Virus record (IMG/VR): IMGVR_UViG_3300036795_000124
Coordinates: 1 to 64,000 of that record
DNA: 64,000 nucleotides
Origin: a virus
Strand: one strand, 5' to 3'
The translations under genes and the position numbers were made by a program. This document shows positions 1 through 7,674 of the stretch, one piece after another. The first letter of the stretch is position 1, and every line of letters starts with the position of its first letter. The notes below the pieces were generated by a model. It saw nothing but the letters and a program-made list of their open reading frames with translations. It had not been told where the DNA came from and did not search any database.

Positions 1-13
1 CCCGCCATCAGAG

Positions 14-742
14 ATGAATGACGTGCAGGATAATTCCATGATGAACGACGTTCAGAACAGACGTGAATGCGACGAAATAGCCCCGGAATCCTTGTATGCG
101 GAAAATGCGAATTCAAGGCCATTCTTATATTCCGAAAATGCGAATTCAAGGCCATTCTTATATTCCGAAAATGCGAATTCAAGGCCCTTGTTTGATGCGG
201 AAAATGCGAATTCAAGGCCCTTGTTTGATGCGGAAAATGCGAATTCAAGGCCATTCTTAAATGCGGAGAATCCGCACGTAGAAGAATCCAACAGAAAGAA
301 AGAAAGAAAGGAAGGAAGAAAGGAAGATTCCCCCCCTATCCCCCCAATGGGGGGATGCGGCATCGATGTCGTCGTCAGGGCTTGGAATTCTGTGGCTCAG
401 ACAAATGATCTCCCGCTGGTTCGATCCGTGACGGAGGCCAGGACTAAGCACGTCCGAAACCGCGTGAAAGAGCACGGCGTCCACACCGTGCTCGCTGTCG
501 TGGCAATGGTAGGTCAATCGGCATTTCTCTGCGGCAAGCGGACAAGCTTCCACGCTACATTCGATTGGGTGATGGGGCCGACCAACTTCGCCAAAGTGCT
601 TGACGGGAATTACGCCAAGGATCGCGAATCGCGATCACGCCCACTCACACCCGCCCAGGAACGCGAGACAAAATTCCAGGCGATGCGGGATCAGATAGCC
701 GCCCTCCGGCGGCGCGAACAGGAGCAGGAGATCGTGGTATGA
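14..742 (+). CDS. Phage replication initiator-like protein (probably 5' partial)
   Basis: The reading frame is open from base 2, so the ATG at 14 may be internal and an N-terminal DNA-binding domain may lie outside the window. Residues 30-85 are an 11-residue tandem repeat (core ENANSRP) encoded by 33-bp DNA repeats. The last 125 residues have the pattern of the C-terminal domain of phage replisome organisers: a Trp-Asn start, an LP..R motif, then a block FL.G...F.A.FDW....NF.KVL.GNY. In this family the protein binds the phage origin and brings in the helicase or its loader. The next gene overlaps by ATGA, so translation is coupled. The family call rests on pattern memory; the repeat is seen directly. 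Confidence 0.62.
   Translation: MNDVQDNSMMNDVQNRRECDEIAPESLYAENANSRPFLYSENANSRPFLYSENANSRPLFDAENANSRPLFDAENANSRPFLNAENPHVEESNRKKERKEGRKEDSPPIPPMGGCGIDVVVRAWNSVAQTNDLPLVRSVTEARTKHVRNRVKEHGVHTVLAVVAMVGQSAFLCGKRTSFHATFDWVMGPTNFAKVLDGNYAKDRESRSRPLTPAQERETKFQAMRDQIAALRRREQEQEIVV
101..356 (+). repeat. Five 33-bp direct repeats with purine tract and hairpin (candidate origin)
   Basis: A 20-bp core (GAAAATGCGAATTCAAGGCC) occurs identically at 101, 134, 167, 200 and 233, exactly 33 bp apart. A decayed start of a sixth copy is at 266. A nearly pure A/G tract follows (about 293-328), then a perfect hairpin, ATCCCCCC-AAT-GGGGGGAT at 338-356. Repeats inside an initiator gene followed by a biased tract resemble lambdoid origins, where iterons lie inside gene O. 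That function is inferred. Confidence 0.55.
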
Positions 743-1401
743 ATGAACTCGTTGCTCGCAATTCAGCAAGCCTCGTCGTCATCCCAGTCCGATTGCACGA
801 TCGGGTGCAACATTGGCGGGATATTCCCGATGATCTGCGAAGCGGTTGGCGTCCCGTTTATGATCCAGAGGCGGCGGCCGTCGCTGCCGCTTTGATCGCT
901 GAACAAAAGAAAATGGCGCCCGACGGGGCCATCGCGGAATGGCTCATGCGGCTCAATGATGCCGTTGCAGCCAATTTAGAACCGGAACAGCTGGCGCGTC
1001 GCGTCAGTGTCACCGTCAACGTTCTTGGCGAAGATCTTCCAGCCTATTGCTGGACAAACGAAACATTCAAGCTGGCATCACGGCGATTCAAATGGTTCCC
1101 GACGGTCGCCGAATTAAGCGATCTTTTAGAACCGATAAAAGTCGAACGTCAACAGACGATCGATCTGATTCTGCGGATGTCCCAGCGCGCGATCTCAGAT
1201 CGGATCGAGGGGGGCGTCGAATCTAAAACCCCCTACCCAGTCATACCGGCACCGCCCGGGACACCGGCGCCGCATTTTGATCCAAAGACGACGTTCCGGA
1301 CCGAGCCCGGCGTCGAATCTATAATCCAAAAACCTATACGCACGGTCGAGGAACAACTCGCCTCACTTGGATTCGCATCAGATGGGAAGACACCGCTATG
1401 A
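739..1401 (+). CDS. Unknown protein of the replication block (helicase-loader position)
   Basis: 220 residues, starting in an ATGA overlap with the initiator-like gene. No Walker motif, so it is not a DnaC-type ATPase. The middle (about residues 95-135) has a motif RRFKWFPTVAEL, seen in small phage proteins that follow replication initiators; a lambda P-like loader role is possible but unproven. The C-terminal 80 residues are rich in Pro, Thr and Ala and look disordered. Close spacing on both sides indicates one operon with its neighbours. Confidence 0.5.
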   Translation: MNELVARNSASLVVIPVRLHDRVQHWRDIPDDLRSGWRPVYDPEAAAVAAALIAEQKKMAPDGAIAEWLMRLNDAVAANLEPEQLARRVSVTVNVLGEDLPAYCWTNETFKLASRRFKWFPTVAELSDLLEPIKVERQQTIDLILRMSQRAISDRIEGGVESKTPYPVIPAPPGTPAPHFDPKTTFRTEPGVESIIQKPIRTVEEQLASLGFASDGKTPL

Positions 1402-2072
1402 ACGCGTTCGATATCGATGATCCTGGTCTGTCGGATCAGGATAAATCTCACGTCCGTTCATGGAACAACCTGCGAGCAGAGCGCATTGTGAACGGGAAAT
1501 TGTCGATCGGTCTCAGCATAGAACGCAGGTGGCCCAAATCCTTCGCGTATATCTGCCGCACCGATGCTGAGGCGTATGATATCGCTCGACAACGTGGCTG
1601 GATCAATCCGGACAACAGTTCCAAGGCGCTCGACAAACGAATGCAGGACGATTGGGGATCAATCACCGAGACAGGGCTCACCGCCAAATTGATCGAAGTC
1701 GAGAAATTGCACCGTGTAGACCGGGGAGGACCGAAGATCGCGGCAGCCTGTCTGAGTTTTCTTCGCACCGCGATTGGCAGGCACGCGCCACATCTCGTTC
1801 ATCTGATCCCTGATCGATTCGCCGATGCGGAGATCGAGACTCGGCGCACATCGGCGGAACAATTGGCGGCGATTGGTTCCATCGATGCCGCCCGGGAGGC
1901 GGTCGCGCGCGCAACGGCGGCATTCGAGGCGCGCCGCGGCCGGGCACCAGGGGCGCTGTCGGAGGACGCGTTGGCGTCAGCGCGTGATGGCTCGCAGGCC
2001 GTGCAGGCGGCGCGCGCGCACCAGGAGGCTGTCAGACGGCGGGACACCTGGACGCCGCCGTGGGAGGCCTGA
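1398..2072 (+). CDS. Hypothetical phage protein
   Basis: 224 residues, beginning in an ATGA overlap with the previous gene. The N-terminal 150 residues are mixed alpha/beta with no motif I recognise. The C-terminal 75 residues are Ala/Arg-rich and predicted helical. G+C rises clearly towards its 3' end. It belongs to the rightward replication operon. Function unknown. Confidence 0.6.
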   Translation: MNAFDIDDPGLSDQDKSHVRSWNNLRAERIVNGKLSIGLSIERRWPKSFAYICRTDAEAYDIARQRGWINPDNSSKALDKRMQDDWGSITETGLTAKLIEVEKLHRVDRGGPKIAAACLSFLRTAIGRHAPHLVHLIPDRFADAEIETRRTSAEQLAAIGSIDAAREAVARATAAFEARRGRAPGALSEDALASARDGSQAVQAARAHQEAVRRRDTWTPPWEA

Positions 2073-2073
2073 G

Positions 2074-2493
2074 ATGGCGGCGTGGAATGGCCCCAAGGGG
2101 ATCGAGGCCAAGCGGCGATCCGCCGTTCATCGCCACAAACGGGCAATCGCCTATGCCGTCCGTCTGGGCGAGGGCACCGCGACAATGACATCGATCGGAC
2201 GTGAGGAAGGCCTCACGCGTGACGCGATCAGCCTGATCTTGCAGCGTGCGTGTCCGCCGTTTGCCGATCCGCCTCCGCCATCGCCCCCCGAGCCGGCGTT
2301 CGCCCCCAAACCGCCCAAACCGGAGAAGCGGCCAGACTGGACACGGCCCGATCCCGCTTTGCTGGCGCTCGCCCGCGCGGCGCGCGCCGAGATCGAGGCG
2401 GCGTGGGGTAAGTCGAAAATTGCACCGACATCCAACGACGACGACGCCTGGACCGAGACCATGCTACGCGCATCGCACCCGGAGGTCCTGTGA
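2074..2493 (+). CDS. Small HTH-like protein with proline-rich linker
   Basis: 139 residues. The ATG at 2074 lies 1 bp after the previous stop; an upstream extension in frame would overlap that gene and was not used. The first 60 residues are basic and contain a possible helix-turn-helix (about residues 38-60, SIGREEGLTRDAISLIL). A Pro-rich linker (about 65-90) and an acidic C-terminus follow. A DNA-binding role is inferred. Confidence 0.5.
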   Translation: MAAWNGPKGIEAKRRSAVHRHKRAIAYAVRLGEGTATMTSIGREEGLTRDAISLILQRACPPFADPPPPSPPEPAFAPKPPKPEKRPDWTRPDPALLALARAARAEIEAAWGKSKIAPTSNDDDAWTETMLRASHPEVL

Positions 2494-2753
2494 TGCAAAA
2501 GCGATTGGCCAAAGACATCCTCGAATCACCCATCAGGCTCAGCGAGATCAAGCCCGGTGATCGCGTGCGCGGCTTTGAAGCGTGGGGCTGTGTGCCGGAC
2601 AATGCCACCCGCACGGTGATGCAGGACGAATCCGGTCTCTACGTCGAGTGCAAAAGTGGCCACCACTACCTGGACGGACAGACCAGCGAGGATGGCACTC
2701 TGCTCGGCATGATGAAAATTCCCCGGAGGTCGGCGGATATGTTTGCGCCATGA
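2493..2753 (+). CDS. Hypothetical small phage protein
   Basis: 86 residues. The start ATG shares its A with the preceding TGA and has GGAGG seven bases upstream; a GTG three bases earlier is less likely. Probably beta-rich, with a GDRVRGFEAWGCVP segment. Unrecognised. Confidence 0.55.
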   Translation: MQKRLAKDILESPIRLSEIKPGDRVRGFEAWGCVPDNATRTVMQDESGLYVECKSGHHYLDGQTSEDGTLLGMMKIPRRSADMFAP

Positions 2754-3016
2754 AAGACAACGAGGCTCGAAACACAACGACGCCTGCCGAATCGGTCCGT
2801 GACGGCAAGCCGAATTGGCCGGTCGTCTTGCGTCTGTGGGCGAAGTGGGGCCTTTGGGGTGGCGAGCCTCCCGACAAGTCGGACTATCTGGCCATAGCGG
2901 AGGAGATAGATCGGCTGCGCGCTGAGAACAGCGCTCTCAAACGCGATCTGATCTGCTGCGATCAAGCGCAGATCGATATAGTCAAGCGCATACAGGATGT
3001 AATCAATGGCCAGTGA
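2750..3016 (+). CDS. Hypothetical protein with short coiled coil
   Basis: 88 residues, ATGA overlap with the previous gene, with a GGAGG about 20 bases upstream. Residues 45-75 form a likely coiled coil (EEIDRLRAENSALKRDL). Unrecognised otherwise. Confidence 0.55.
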   Translation: MKDNEARNTTTPAESVRDGKPNWPVVLRLWAKWGLWGGEPPDKSDYLAIAEEIDRLRAENSALKRDLICCDQAQIDIVKRIQDVINGQ

Positions 3017-3230
3017 TCCACAGACCACCGCTGCGACTTTCCACTACCGGCTGAACGGCGGCGCTGAGAAGCAGATCGAAGTAAACACCGGCATCTACCA
3101 GTTCGCCGCGCTGGCTATACCAGCGGTAACTGGCGAGACCAATTTGCCGATGGTGATAGAGATGATCTGGTGCCCACGCTTCATATTGCGTGTGATGTGC
3201 CGATCCTCGCCGCGCCGGAGGTCGGCATGA
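3006..3230 (+). CDS. Hypothetical small protein
   Basis: 74 residues, overlapping the previous gene by 11 bp. The first 45 residues look like a small beta protein. The last 15 are Arg/Ser-rich and overlap the ribosome-binding site of the next gene. Low information content. Confidence 0.4.
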   Translation: MASDPQTTAATFHYRLNGGAEKQIEVNTGIYQFAALAIPAVTGETNLPMVIEMIWCPRFILRVMCRSSPRRRSA

Positions 3231-3808
3231 GCGGATCACAGGCCAACCGGATGACCAGAACTGAGCGCACCGAGTTGTTGTCGCTCATTCGCAAGCGGGA
3301 AAAGGTGATGAAGACCATGGCGTCGGATCGCTCGGCGCAGATGCTGGCCGAGTTCGAGGCCCAGGCCGCGAAGATCTACGATTTCAACGACGACGAGATC
3401 TGGAAGGCGGCCACCGAGGAGGCGATGAAGGCGGCCAAGATCGCCCAGACCGGCATCGAGAAGCGATGCAAGGAACTTGGCATCCCGAAGGAATTCGCGC
3501 CCTCGTTGGAAGTCGCGTGGTTCGGCCGTGGCGAGAATGCGGTCAGCATGCGTCGCGCGGAATTGCGGCGGGCCGCGAAAGCCCGCATCGCCGCAATCGA
3601 GACCCAGGCGATCAGTCGCATCGAGCAGATGTCGATGGAGGCGCAATCCGAATTGCTGTCGCACGGGCTCGATACCGACGCCGCGCAGAAATTCCTGGCC
3701 GCCGCCAAGGCTGATATGATTGCGCTGATGCCATCATTGGTGGTGATCGAGGTAGAAAAGATGATCGAGCCCACGTTCAGGCGCCGGCTGGCCACCAGCT
3801 ATCATTGA
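3227..3808 (+). CDS. Helical hypothetical protein
   Basis: 193 residues, starting at the ATG 3227 behind GGAGG, in an ATGA overlap with the previous stop. The composition is strongly helical and rich in Ala, Glu, Lys and Arg. Residues 10-90 and 105-160 are likely coiled coils. Last gene of the rightward replication operon; the following genes are on the other strand. Function unknown. Confidence 0.6.
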   Translation: MSGSQANRMTRTERTELLSLIRKREKVMKTMASDRSAQMLAEFEAQAAKIYDFNDDEIWKAATEEAMKAAKIAQTGIEKRCKELGIPKEFAPSLEVAWFGRGENAVSMRRAELRRAAKARIAAIETQAISRIEQMSMEAQSELLSHGLDTDAAQKFLAAAKADMIALMPSLVVIEVEKMIEPTFRRRLATSYH

Positions 3809-3888
3809 TTTGCCGACCGCATCCCGAGCGCGATAGCATGGGCGCGTTCCGTGCGGAAAACGGCAAGAACCCTCTGGGGTGAGTCGAT

Positions 3889-3941
3889 GGTGTCCTCTCG
3901 GAAAGGCCGGGGCTGGTTTGTGGCTTTTCCACGCCCCGGCC
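3889..3941 (-). promoter_or_regulatory. Leader element: start-associated motif plus hairpin (copy 1)
   Basis: The minus strand reads AGAGGACACC (3889-3898), the motif found before many leftward genes here. It is preceded by a perfect 9-bp stem, GGCCGGGGC (3905-3913) with GCCCCGGCC (3933-3941). No ATG follows; a 28-codon frame down to 3802 would have to start at ATC (3886-3888). The rest of 3809-3992 holds no other gene that I can support. Confidence 0.5.
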
Positions 3942-3992
3942 GCGAGGACTCGCGTCGCCCCCTTGGGTGAATCAGAATTGGTGCATCCCTTG

Positions 3993-4208
3993 TCACGCTC
4001 CATCGTTGAGGATAATCGCGCGATCATTCCAGCCCAGGCGCCAGCTGAGGCCCGCCACGCTGTGATGCGGATGTGGACAGGCGTGGAATGGCGCGTCGGC
4101 AACGCGCGCCGCCCAGCCCGCCTCGTAGGCGGCAGGATCGGGCGCCGCCGTGCCGTGGATGATGGCCTCGTAGCGCACGAATTCAGCGTGATCCATCGCG
4201 CGCACCAT
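3993..4208 (-). CDS. Small protein resembling ribosome modulation factor-type sequences
   Basis: 71 residues if the ATG at 4208 is used (4196 is an alternative). The C-terminal half carries the pattern AYEAGW...ACP......SWRLGW, which recalls the RMF family (conserved Gly, CP and W..GW positions). RMF proteins bind 30S/50S ribosomes and drive dimerisation. Here the match is by eye and partial, and no ribosome link is shown by context. It overlaps the upstream YkgJ-like gene by 26 bp. Confidence 0.45.
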   Translation of the reverse strand: MVRAMDHAEFVRYEAIIHGTAAPDPAAYEAGWAARVADAPFHACPHPHHSVAGLSWRLGWNDRAIILNDGA

Positions 4209-4770
4209 CGCGTATCTCCACGCGGCGTTGATCCATCGCCTCCCGCGTAAGCATCTCCGACGTGCGCTCAATCCATTCCCCGTCCGGGGCCGGCGGCGGT
4301 GCGATCAGCATAGCGTCCGCGCTGCCATAGCGCACGATCGCCGGCAGCCGCTTGGCCTGCAGCCAGGATCGCAGCGCGGGATCGCGGTGCGCATCCGACC
4401 GCGCCGGATCGACCCATATCTGGACGACCTGCATCTCCTTGTCGCCGTCGACGATGATGGTGTCGAGCATGCAATCGATCAGATAGCCCATGTGGTCAGG
4501 GCGCTTCATGCCTGCCGTGGTCGGATCGAACAGCCAGCGGCACGACCAGTACCGACGCACATCAGGCCGCTCGGCGTAGATCGAACAGCCCTTGTGATTG
4601 AGGAATTGGCACTTGGTCATTGCCGGCTTGTTCAGCGGGCGCTCGACGGGGACGAGCGTACAGCAAGATTTGCAACTGCCGCAGGCGCGTCCCAGTACCG
4701 GTTGGCCGTAGATCGTCCAATCGTCGCCGGTCTCGGTACCGATGACGACATTAGCAAGTCGATGTTCCAT
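4183..4770 (-). CDS. YkgJ-like cysteine-cluster protein
   Basis: 195 residues. The start is the ATG two bases after the leader motif AGAGGACACC. Residues 30-85 hold a cysteine cluster: CGSCKSCC, then a Lys-Cys, GCSIYAERP, and a W.CRW. This matches the zinc/iron-chelating YkgJ (UPF0153) family. The C-terminal half is probably a separate alpha/beta domain. The biochemical role of the family is unknown; metal binding is likely from the cysteines. Confidence 0.7.
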   Translation of the reverse strand: MEHRLANVVIGTETGDDWTIYGQPVLGRACGSCKSCCTLVPVERPLNKPAMTKCQFLNHKGCSIYAERPDVRRYWSCRWLFDPTTAGMKRPDHMGYLIDCMLDTIIVDGDKEMQVVQIWVDPARSDAHRDPALRSWLQAKRLPAIVRYGSADAMLIAPPPAPDGEWIERTSEMLTREAMDQRRVEIRDGARDGSR

Positions 4771-4772
4771 GT

Positions 4773-4850
4773 GGTGTCCTCTCAAGTCTTGTAAGGGCAG
4801 CGACGGGGGGGGGAGCGATTCCCCCTCCCCGCCACACGGGGGCCGGACTC
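4773..4850 (-). promoter_or_regulatory. Leader element (copy 2)
   Basis: The minus strand carries AGAGGACACC (4773-4782) two bases before the ATG of the YkgJ-like gene. Upstream of it is a G/C-rich inverted stretch, nine G (4805-4813) facing CCCCC and CCCC runs, able to form a hairpin. The arm sequence differs from the later copies. Confidence 0.5.
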
Positions 4851-4874
4851 GGGCCGCAAAGCGATATGCTTGGC

Positions 4875-5531
4875 TTAGCCCGCCGGGAGCCGGTTCCCCC
4901 GTATCAGTTTTCCCCGCCGTGCCAAGGCCAGGCCGATCATGCTCGTGCCTAGCGGCAACAAAGAAATGGGCTCAGGAATGTTGGAGCCGCCGGTTGCGAA
5001 GCCGGTTACGGCCCCTCCGTCGAAGCCAATATGCGCCGCTGCCAGGAAGCCGCTGGCATTTTCAGTCAGCACATTGTCGGCGTCGGCCCAGCTATTTCCG
5101 AGTGTAGCAATGAGGCTGACGATGATCTCGCCGGAGCGAGATGCCCACCCGTCACTGGAATTGATGGTCTGGTTGAATAAACCAAAACCATCTTCGTTGC
5201 CTGCGCCCCCATTGGCATACGTGGGTTGGATGGCGAGTGGCGCCGAGGTGCCACTGATGAGGCCGAGACTCCACGTTCCGTTGACGTTCATCGCCACGCT
5301 ACCACCGTCGAGCATGTAGTAGGTATTGCCGCCATTCGTGAATGCGCCGAACGTGACAAGAGCGTGTGTTGGGGTCGTTAGATTTACGTCTACATGGATG
5401 TACGGCCCGATGCCACCGACGTTGTCGCGATCGAGGCTGAAGTTGAAGTAGCTGAAGTCAGCCTTCGCTTGGCTGGCTCCCAGAGTGAGGAAACCAGCCA
5501 AAGCAGTGGACAGTAGAATATTGTGTTTCAT
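4875..5531 (-). CDS. Exported PEP-CTERM protein
   Basis: 218 residues, start behind TGAGGAG. Residues 1-24 are a Sec signal peptide (KHN, hydrophobic core, AKA-D cleavage). The mature part is Gly/Asn/Thr-rich and beta-like. Near the C-terminus is NIPEPISLLPLG, a hydrophobic stretch, then ARRGK: the PEP-CTERM sorting signal that exosortase systems recognise to move proteins to the surface or extracellular matrix in bacteria that make exopolysaccharide. The basic tail is about ten residues longer than usual. Such a signal is unexpected in a phage. The gene is probably cargo acting on the host surface; no exosortase is in the window. Confidence 0.75.
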   Translation of the reverse strand: MKHNILLSTALAGFLTLGASQAKADFSYFNFSLDRDNVGGIGPYIHVDVNLTTPTHALVTFGAFTNGGNTYYMLDGGSVAMNVNGTWSLGLISGTSAPLAIQPTYANGGAGNEDGFGLFNQTINSSDGWASRSGEIIVSLIATLGNSWADADNVLTENASGFLAAAHIGFDGGAVTGFATGGSNIPEPISLLPLGTSMIGLALARRGKLIRGNRLPAG

Positions 5532-5546
5532 TTGTGGAACTCCTCA

Positions 5547-5999
5547 TCAGTAGAAGCGCGCGCCGCCCTCGATGATGATGCGGCGCGCATTGCCGATCGG
5601 CATCTCGGCGAACGAGTCTTTCCAATCGAGCACATGCCGGCTCATTGGCACGAAATAACCCGTCTCTATTGCGCCGAATTCGATGATGTCGCCGATCATC
5701 GACGAACGACGGCCCCGTTCGAGATTGTGGCGGGTGATGGTGATGGGATCGATCGGCCGGATCGATGGCGGCGGCCGCACCGACCAGCAGTCGGACGCGC
5801 CGCCGTTCTGGGTGAGTGTGCGGAATAAGGCGAGTGCGGTGTGGCTTGGCAGGATGCCGTGCATCTCGGCGACGGCCTCGTAGTGGCCCGCCTGGAATAT
5901 GATGCCAGCCTGCCGCGCGCGGTTGATATTGGGTCCCGCGAAGAGCTCGTCGGGCAATCCGGTCGAATCCGCACGGATGAAGGAAAGGCGATGATACAT
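5547..5999 (-). CDS. Hypothetical phage protein
   Basis: 150 residues. The ATG at 5999 has GAGGAAAA upstream; a TTG at 6014 would extend it by five residues. Mixed alpha/beta, no motif I recognise. Begins 11 bp after the stop of the next upstream gene, so the two are co-transcribed. Confidence 0.55.
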   Translation of the reverse strand: MYHRLSFIRADSTGLPDELFAGPNINRARQAGIIFQAGHYEAVAEMHGILPSHTALALFRTLTQNGGASDCWSVRPPPSIRPIDPITITRHNLERGRRSSMIGDIIEFGAIETGYFVPMSRHVLDWKDSFAEMPIGNARRIIIEGGARFY

Positions 6000-6010
6000 G
6001 GTCGTTTTCC

Positions 6011-6595
6011 TCAATTGGGATCGATGCGCTGTAGCTCGGCCTCGAAGTCCTCCAACGCGGCGCGCGCGACCGCCACCATCTCTGGCGTCGGTGCTTTCGG
6101 CAGCAGGAAATTATTAGCCATCCGACCTGTCGTCTCGCCCGCGCCATCGTTGGCGAACATATCGAGCCCGATGCCGGTTACCTGATTACGATCGTTGCGC
6201 TCGATCGGATGGCATTGCATCAAGCGGCCGAGCGGCGCGTCGTCGCGACGATATTCCGTCATCGCGATCACTGCCTCGATCCTGTCGGGCAGCGATCTGA
6301 CGCCATCCCGGTCGGCTTTGTCGATCGTCGCCTGATCATTCCTCTCGATCGTCGCGACCCAGGCTTCGGTAAGATAGCTGAGCGACGTGGCCTCCTTGGC
6401 GATGCAGAACGTCCTGATCAGGGTGATCATGCGCGAACGTGCCCGTGCACTGGACATATTCACGCCGATGACGTGGATGATACCCGGGCAATGCACTAGG
6501 AATGTTGGTGGGAGCGAGCCCTGAGTGGTCAGGATGCGCTCGCATGTCGCAATGTCCTTGCGCATGACCTCGCGCCATTGTTGTTCGGTGTTCAT
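6011..6595 (-). CDS. Hypothetical phage protein
   Basis: 194 residues, start ATG preceded by the leader variant GAGGGACACCGAAAC. Mixed alpha/beta. A segment near residues 120-165 (LGRLMQCHPIERNDRNQVTG, then DMFANDGAGE) looks like a conserved loop region. Not recognised. Confidence 0.6.
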   Translation of the reverse strand: MNTEQQWREVMRKDIATCERILTTQGSLPPTFLVHCPGIIHVIGVNMSSARARSRMITLIRTFCIAKEATSLSYLTEAWVATIERNDQATIDKADRDGVRSLPDRIEAVIAMTEYRRDDAPLGRLMQCHPIERNDRNQVTGIGLDMFANDGAGETTGRMANNFLLPKAPTPEMVAVARAALEDFEAELQRIDPN

Positions 6596-6600
6596 GTTTC

Positions 6601-6680
6601 GGTGTCCCTCTGTGATCCTGGACATCTGGCCCAGGCGAAAGGGGCCTGTGTGAATACAGGCCGCTTCCGTCGCAGGTCAG
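6601..6680 (-). promoter_or_regulatory. Leader element (copy 3)
   Basis: The motif GAGGGACACC (variant with three G) precedes the 6595 start. The hairpin has outer arms CTGGCCC (6626-6632) and AGGTCAG (6674-6680) and an inner stem GGCCTGT/ACAGGCC. The right arm contains the TGA stop of the upstream gene. Confidence 0.6.
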
Positions 6681-7159
6681 AATTTTCGCTGGCGGAAACC
6701 CGGCTTGCCGATCATGGCATCCATGATGTCGCGCCGCTGCATCCCGAAAGGGATGCGATAGGCTGGATCGATAAAGACCCACAGGTGGTATTTGTTGCTG
6801 GTATCGTTGAGTCGCGATTCCGCCGGATAAATCTCAAGTCCCTCGCATTCGGGGCCGACGAGCTCGTTCTTGATTCATTGGAAATGCCGCCAATCGCGGA
6901 AGATCGGGCGACCGTCGCGGCGGCGGATGTTCAAGTGTTTGGCCGAGACGTTGCCGTCGCGGTCATAGACCGGCCGCACCTGGACCTGATACAGATCATT
7001 GATCCAGTACTCGCAATCATGAGTCTCCGCTTCCAACGCGAGACGAACATCGTCCCGGCTTTGCCCTGGAATATGCGCCAGCGTTGCATCGATATCTGCG
7101 TCGATGACGGGCGTGACCGTCGCCCGCTGCAACGGCCGCCAATGCTTCTGCGACGACAT
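6677..7159 (-). pseudogene. DUF7694-like phage protein interrupted by an in-frame TGA
   Basis: Reading from the ATG at 7159 gives 94 residues, then TGA (6875-6877), then a further 65 codons in the same frame to a second TGA (6677). The two parts join into one recognisable domain: DWRHFQ-stop-IKNELVGPE followed by LEIYPAESRL and NKYHLWV. In the phage family I remember as DUF7694 this block is continuous, with Arg or Trp at the stop position, so a single CGA-to-TGA or TGG-to-TGA change explains it. TGA is used as a normal stop in many neighbours, so recoding is unlikely; readthrough or a nonsense mutation remain. Starts in an ATGA overlap with the upstream gene. Confidence 0.65.
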
Positions 7160-7587
7160 CAGGCGTCATCCTTCGGAGCGGATGACGCGATGAATTCGTC
7201 CCATAGGGCGGCGGGTTCTCCGTTGATGGCAACGGCCGGTCTGGTTTGCGCGTTGGCCCATGCGACGAATTGCTCGCGCGTGACCCACTCGATTGTGCGC
7301 CGCAGATCATCGATGGTCTGGCCCGGCGGATCGCTGTCGGTCTCATTGTCAGGCCCGACCACGAGACCCTTGCCGGGGAGCGGCTGGCCATCGAGCCGGG
7401 TGCGGACGCGAAAGAAATGCCGCTGCGGCTTGAGCAGGCCGTTGTCATCGACGAACAGGACGTCGCCGTTGGGCCAGGAATGGCCGTGGCAGATCAGGTC
7501 GCCGTCGATGATCTTAGAAATGTTGGCGTAGTTGTACGTGGTCTCCGAGATGGTACGGCTCTCGGGATCGATCAGATAGCCTTTCAT
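7159..7587 (-). CDS. Hypothetical phage protein
   Basis: 142 residues, preceded by leader element copy 4. The N-terminal two thirds look beta-rich (GYLIDPESRTISE, DGDLICHGHSWPNGDVLFVDD). This resembles short phage proteins of unknown function that start MKGYLIDP; no enzymatic motif. The stop overlaps the start of the interrupted gene downstream. Confidence 0.65.
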   Translation of the reverse strand: MKGYLIDPESRTISETTYNYANISKIIDGDLICHGHSWPNGDVLFVDDNGLLKPQRHFFRVRTRLDGQPLPGKGLVVGPDNETDSDPPGQTIDDLRRTIEWVTREQFVAWANAQTRPAVAINGEPAALWDEFIASSAPKDDA

Positions 7588-7591
7588 GATT

Positions 7592-7674
7592 GGTGTCCCT
7601 CTGTGATCCTGGCCCTTGACTGGCCCAGGCCGATGCAGCGTTTCACGTGAAACGCTGCATCTGTCGCGGGTCAG
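7592..7674 (-). promoter_or_regulatory. Leader element (copy 4)
   Basis: The motif GAGGGACACC lies before the start at 7587. Outer arms CTGGCCC (7620-7626) and GGGTCAG (7668-7674) flank a perfect 30-bp palindrome. The right arm contains the stop codon of the upstream gene (7671-7673). Confidence 0.65.
7632..7661. promoter_or_regulatory. 30-bp perfect palindrome with a parS-like core
   Basis: A perfect palindrome without loop. Its central 14 bp, GTTTCACGTGAAAC, equals the core of the bacterial ParB site parS (TGTTTCACGTGAAACA); only the two outermost bases differ. It forms the tip of leader element 4. Whether ParB binds is not known; no full ParB with a DNA-binding domain is in the window. 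Confidence 0.5.

Noticed and set aside
101-252. CRISPR array
   Set aside because: The 13-base stretches between cores are near-identical, and the repeats stay in one protein frame; there are no unique spacers.
6875-6877. Alternative genetic code (TGA read as Trp)
   Set aside because: TGA is the stop in many tightly overlapping ATGA and GTGA gene junctions in the same window.
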